Source of the DNA: Eubacteriales bacterium
Lineage (GTDB): Bacteria; Bacillota; Clostridia; Oscillospirales; CAG-272
Assembly: GCA_028709565.1 (NCBI GenBank)
Contig: JAQVWU010000032.1
Location: forward strand, 1-13,895
DNA: 13,895 bases
Reading direction: 5' to 3'
The translations under genes and the position numbers were made by a program. This document shows positions 13,092-13,895 of the stretch, piece by piece; positions within the stretch are counted from its first letter, which is position 1; each line of letters opens with the position of its first letter. The notes beneath the pieces are model-generated. The model made no database searches and was not told the origin of the DNA. It saw only the letters and a program-made list of their open reading frames with translations.

Positions 13092-13895
13092 TCACTCTTT
13101 CTCCGCGGCGGACTTATTTTCTTTTATGATTTTGTTGAATTCCCGTATGAGTATATCGTTCTCCCGCGGACTGCCGCAGGTTATACGCAGATGACGGCAA
13201 TCGGGGCAGCGTATGATAATGCCGTTTTCTTTAAGCCGGCTGTAAATCCTTTCCGCCGATGTGTCGTCATCGAAGGCCAGCAAAACAAAGTTCGCGTCGG
13301 TCTCAAGGGGGGTAAAACCGCCGCCGTCAGAAGTCTTGAGCAGTTCCGAATACAGCTTTTGCGTATCGGCGGCGATTGAGGCGGTCAGATCGATGGTGCG
13401 GGATTGATTTTTCAATAAAACCTTTCCGAACATCTGCGATACCGTATTCAGATTATATGGACTTTTAACCTTGCGCAAAGCCGACGCGATACCCGGTGCG
13501 GAAACCGAAAAGCCTATACGCAGTCCGGCGCCGCCGTACGCCTTCGAAAGTGTTCTGAGTACAATAAGGTTGTCATTTTCCCCGCACATATCGAGCACCG
13601 AACAACCCTCCCGGCAAAATTCCATATAGGCTTCATCCACTATGACAACGCAGTCCACGGCTTTCACAAAATCCAGAATCGTGTCCCTGTCATATGCTCT
13701 GCCGGTCGGATTACAGGGATTTGATAAGATAACGACCCGGCATTGCTTCTCATTGACCAGCGCCGCCAAACGCTTAAAGTCGACGGCGCCGTCCGCAGTC
13801 TTTTCATGGCATAATATTTCGCATCCGGTCAGGCGGGCATAAAACGCATACATGGAAAAGTCCGGTTCGGTCACGGCCATCCTGTCGTCCCGCGT
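13092..13895 (-). CDS. hisC: Histidinol-phosphate aminotransferase, 5' end outside window
   Basis: This is the C-terminal three quarters of HisC, the PLP enzyme that transaminates imidazole acetol phosphate with glutamate to give histidinol phosphate. The frame stays open to the right edge, so the ATG at 13880 is internal; just before it the frame reads RDDR, as in the family's D-R-V-A-V-x-x-P-T-F-S-M-Y block. Counting from that Met, visible motifs are EPDFSMYAFYA (5-15), ILSNPCNPTG (51-60) with the cofactor Asn, VDEAYMEF (81-88) with the pyridine-contact Asp, and the Schiff-base Lys113 in RTLSKAYGGAGLRIGF. The C-terminal RITCGSPREN matches the substrate-carboxylate arginine region (R-I-T-x-G). 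It is followed closely by hisB. Confidence 0.95.
   Translation of the reverse strand, partial: TRDDRMAVTEPDFSMYAFYARLTGCEILCHEKTADGAVDFKRLAALVNEKQCRVVILSNPCNPTGRAYDRDTILDFVKAVDCVVIVDEAYMEFCREGCSVLDMCGENDNLIVLRTLSKAYGGAGLRIGFSVSAPGIASALRKVKSPYNLNTVSQMFGKVLLKNQSRTIDLTASIAADTQKLYSELLKTSDGGGFTPLETDANFVLLAFDDDTSAERIYSRLKENGIIIRCPDCRHLRITCGSPRENDILIREFNKIIKENKSAAEKE

Noticed and set aside
1..13895. CRISPR array, transposon ends, phage genes, tRNA or rRNA genes
   Set aside because: No regularly spaced repeats of 24-40 bases, no transposase or integrase motifs, and no tRNA- or rRNA-like conserved stretches were seen on either strand.

Overview
The window looks like a chromosomal segment of an anaerobic low-to-mid GC Firmicute, most likely a member of the Clostridia. 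Three things point there: the gene set matches the Bacillus/Clostridium run yaaO-(tmk)-yaaQ/darA-(yaaR)-holB-yaaT/ricT-(yabA)-yabB/trmN6-yabC/rsmI; there is a short clostridial-type 2[4Fe-4S] ferredoxin; and the accessory block includes a glycyl-radical-enzyme relative. Ribosome binding sites are mostly of the AGGAGG type, and one clear promoter is a perfect sigma-A consensus. The species cannot be named from the sequence alone.

Layout. (1) Positions 3-4502, plus strand: the housekeeping run. It holds the 3' part of an Orn/Lys/Arg decarboxylase-family gene, the PII-like c-di-AMP receptor darA/pstA, holB (clamp-loader delta prime), ricT (PSP1 protein), a small ferredoxin with its own promoter and terminator, and trmN6. 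tmk, yaaR and yabA, often found in this run, are absent here. (2) Positions 4522-9014, minus strand: an accessory carbohydrate-type block inserted between trmN6 and rsmI. Read in its own direction it has an intact 655-residue glycoside-hydrolase-like gene, a pyruvate-formate-lyase-like gene with a frameshifted start and a missing glycyl-radical C-terminus, the C-terminal half of an AraC-family regulator joined to that broken end, and two end pieces of a lipoprotein sugar-binding protein. The block is visibly decaying by internal deletion. (3) Positions 9015-10180, plus strand: an AT-rich divergent spacer with an extended -10 promoter, then rsmI. (4) Positions 10175-13895, minus strand: the distal part of a histidine operon, hisC(partial)-hisB-hisA-hisF-hisIE, tightly packed. 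hisH is missing from its usual place between hisB and hisA. After hisIE lies an unannotated 47-codon basic ORF whose Shine-Dalgarno sequence is locked in an 11-bp hairpin.

How the genes work together. The first block serves DNA replication (holB), nucleotide second-messenger sensing (darA), RNA processing or developmental control (ricT), tRNA and 16S rRNA modification (trmN6, rsmI) and electron transfer (ferredoxin). The his genes cover the middle and late steps of histidine synthesis. The accessory block probably once combined sugar uptake, its regulation, glycan handling and a radical enzyme; only the glycoside-hydrolase-like gene still looks complete. No rRNA, tRNA, CRISPR array, transposase or phage gene was seen.
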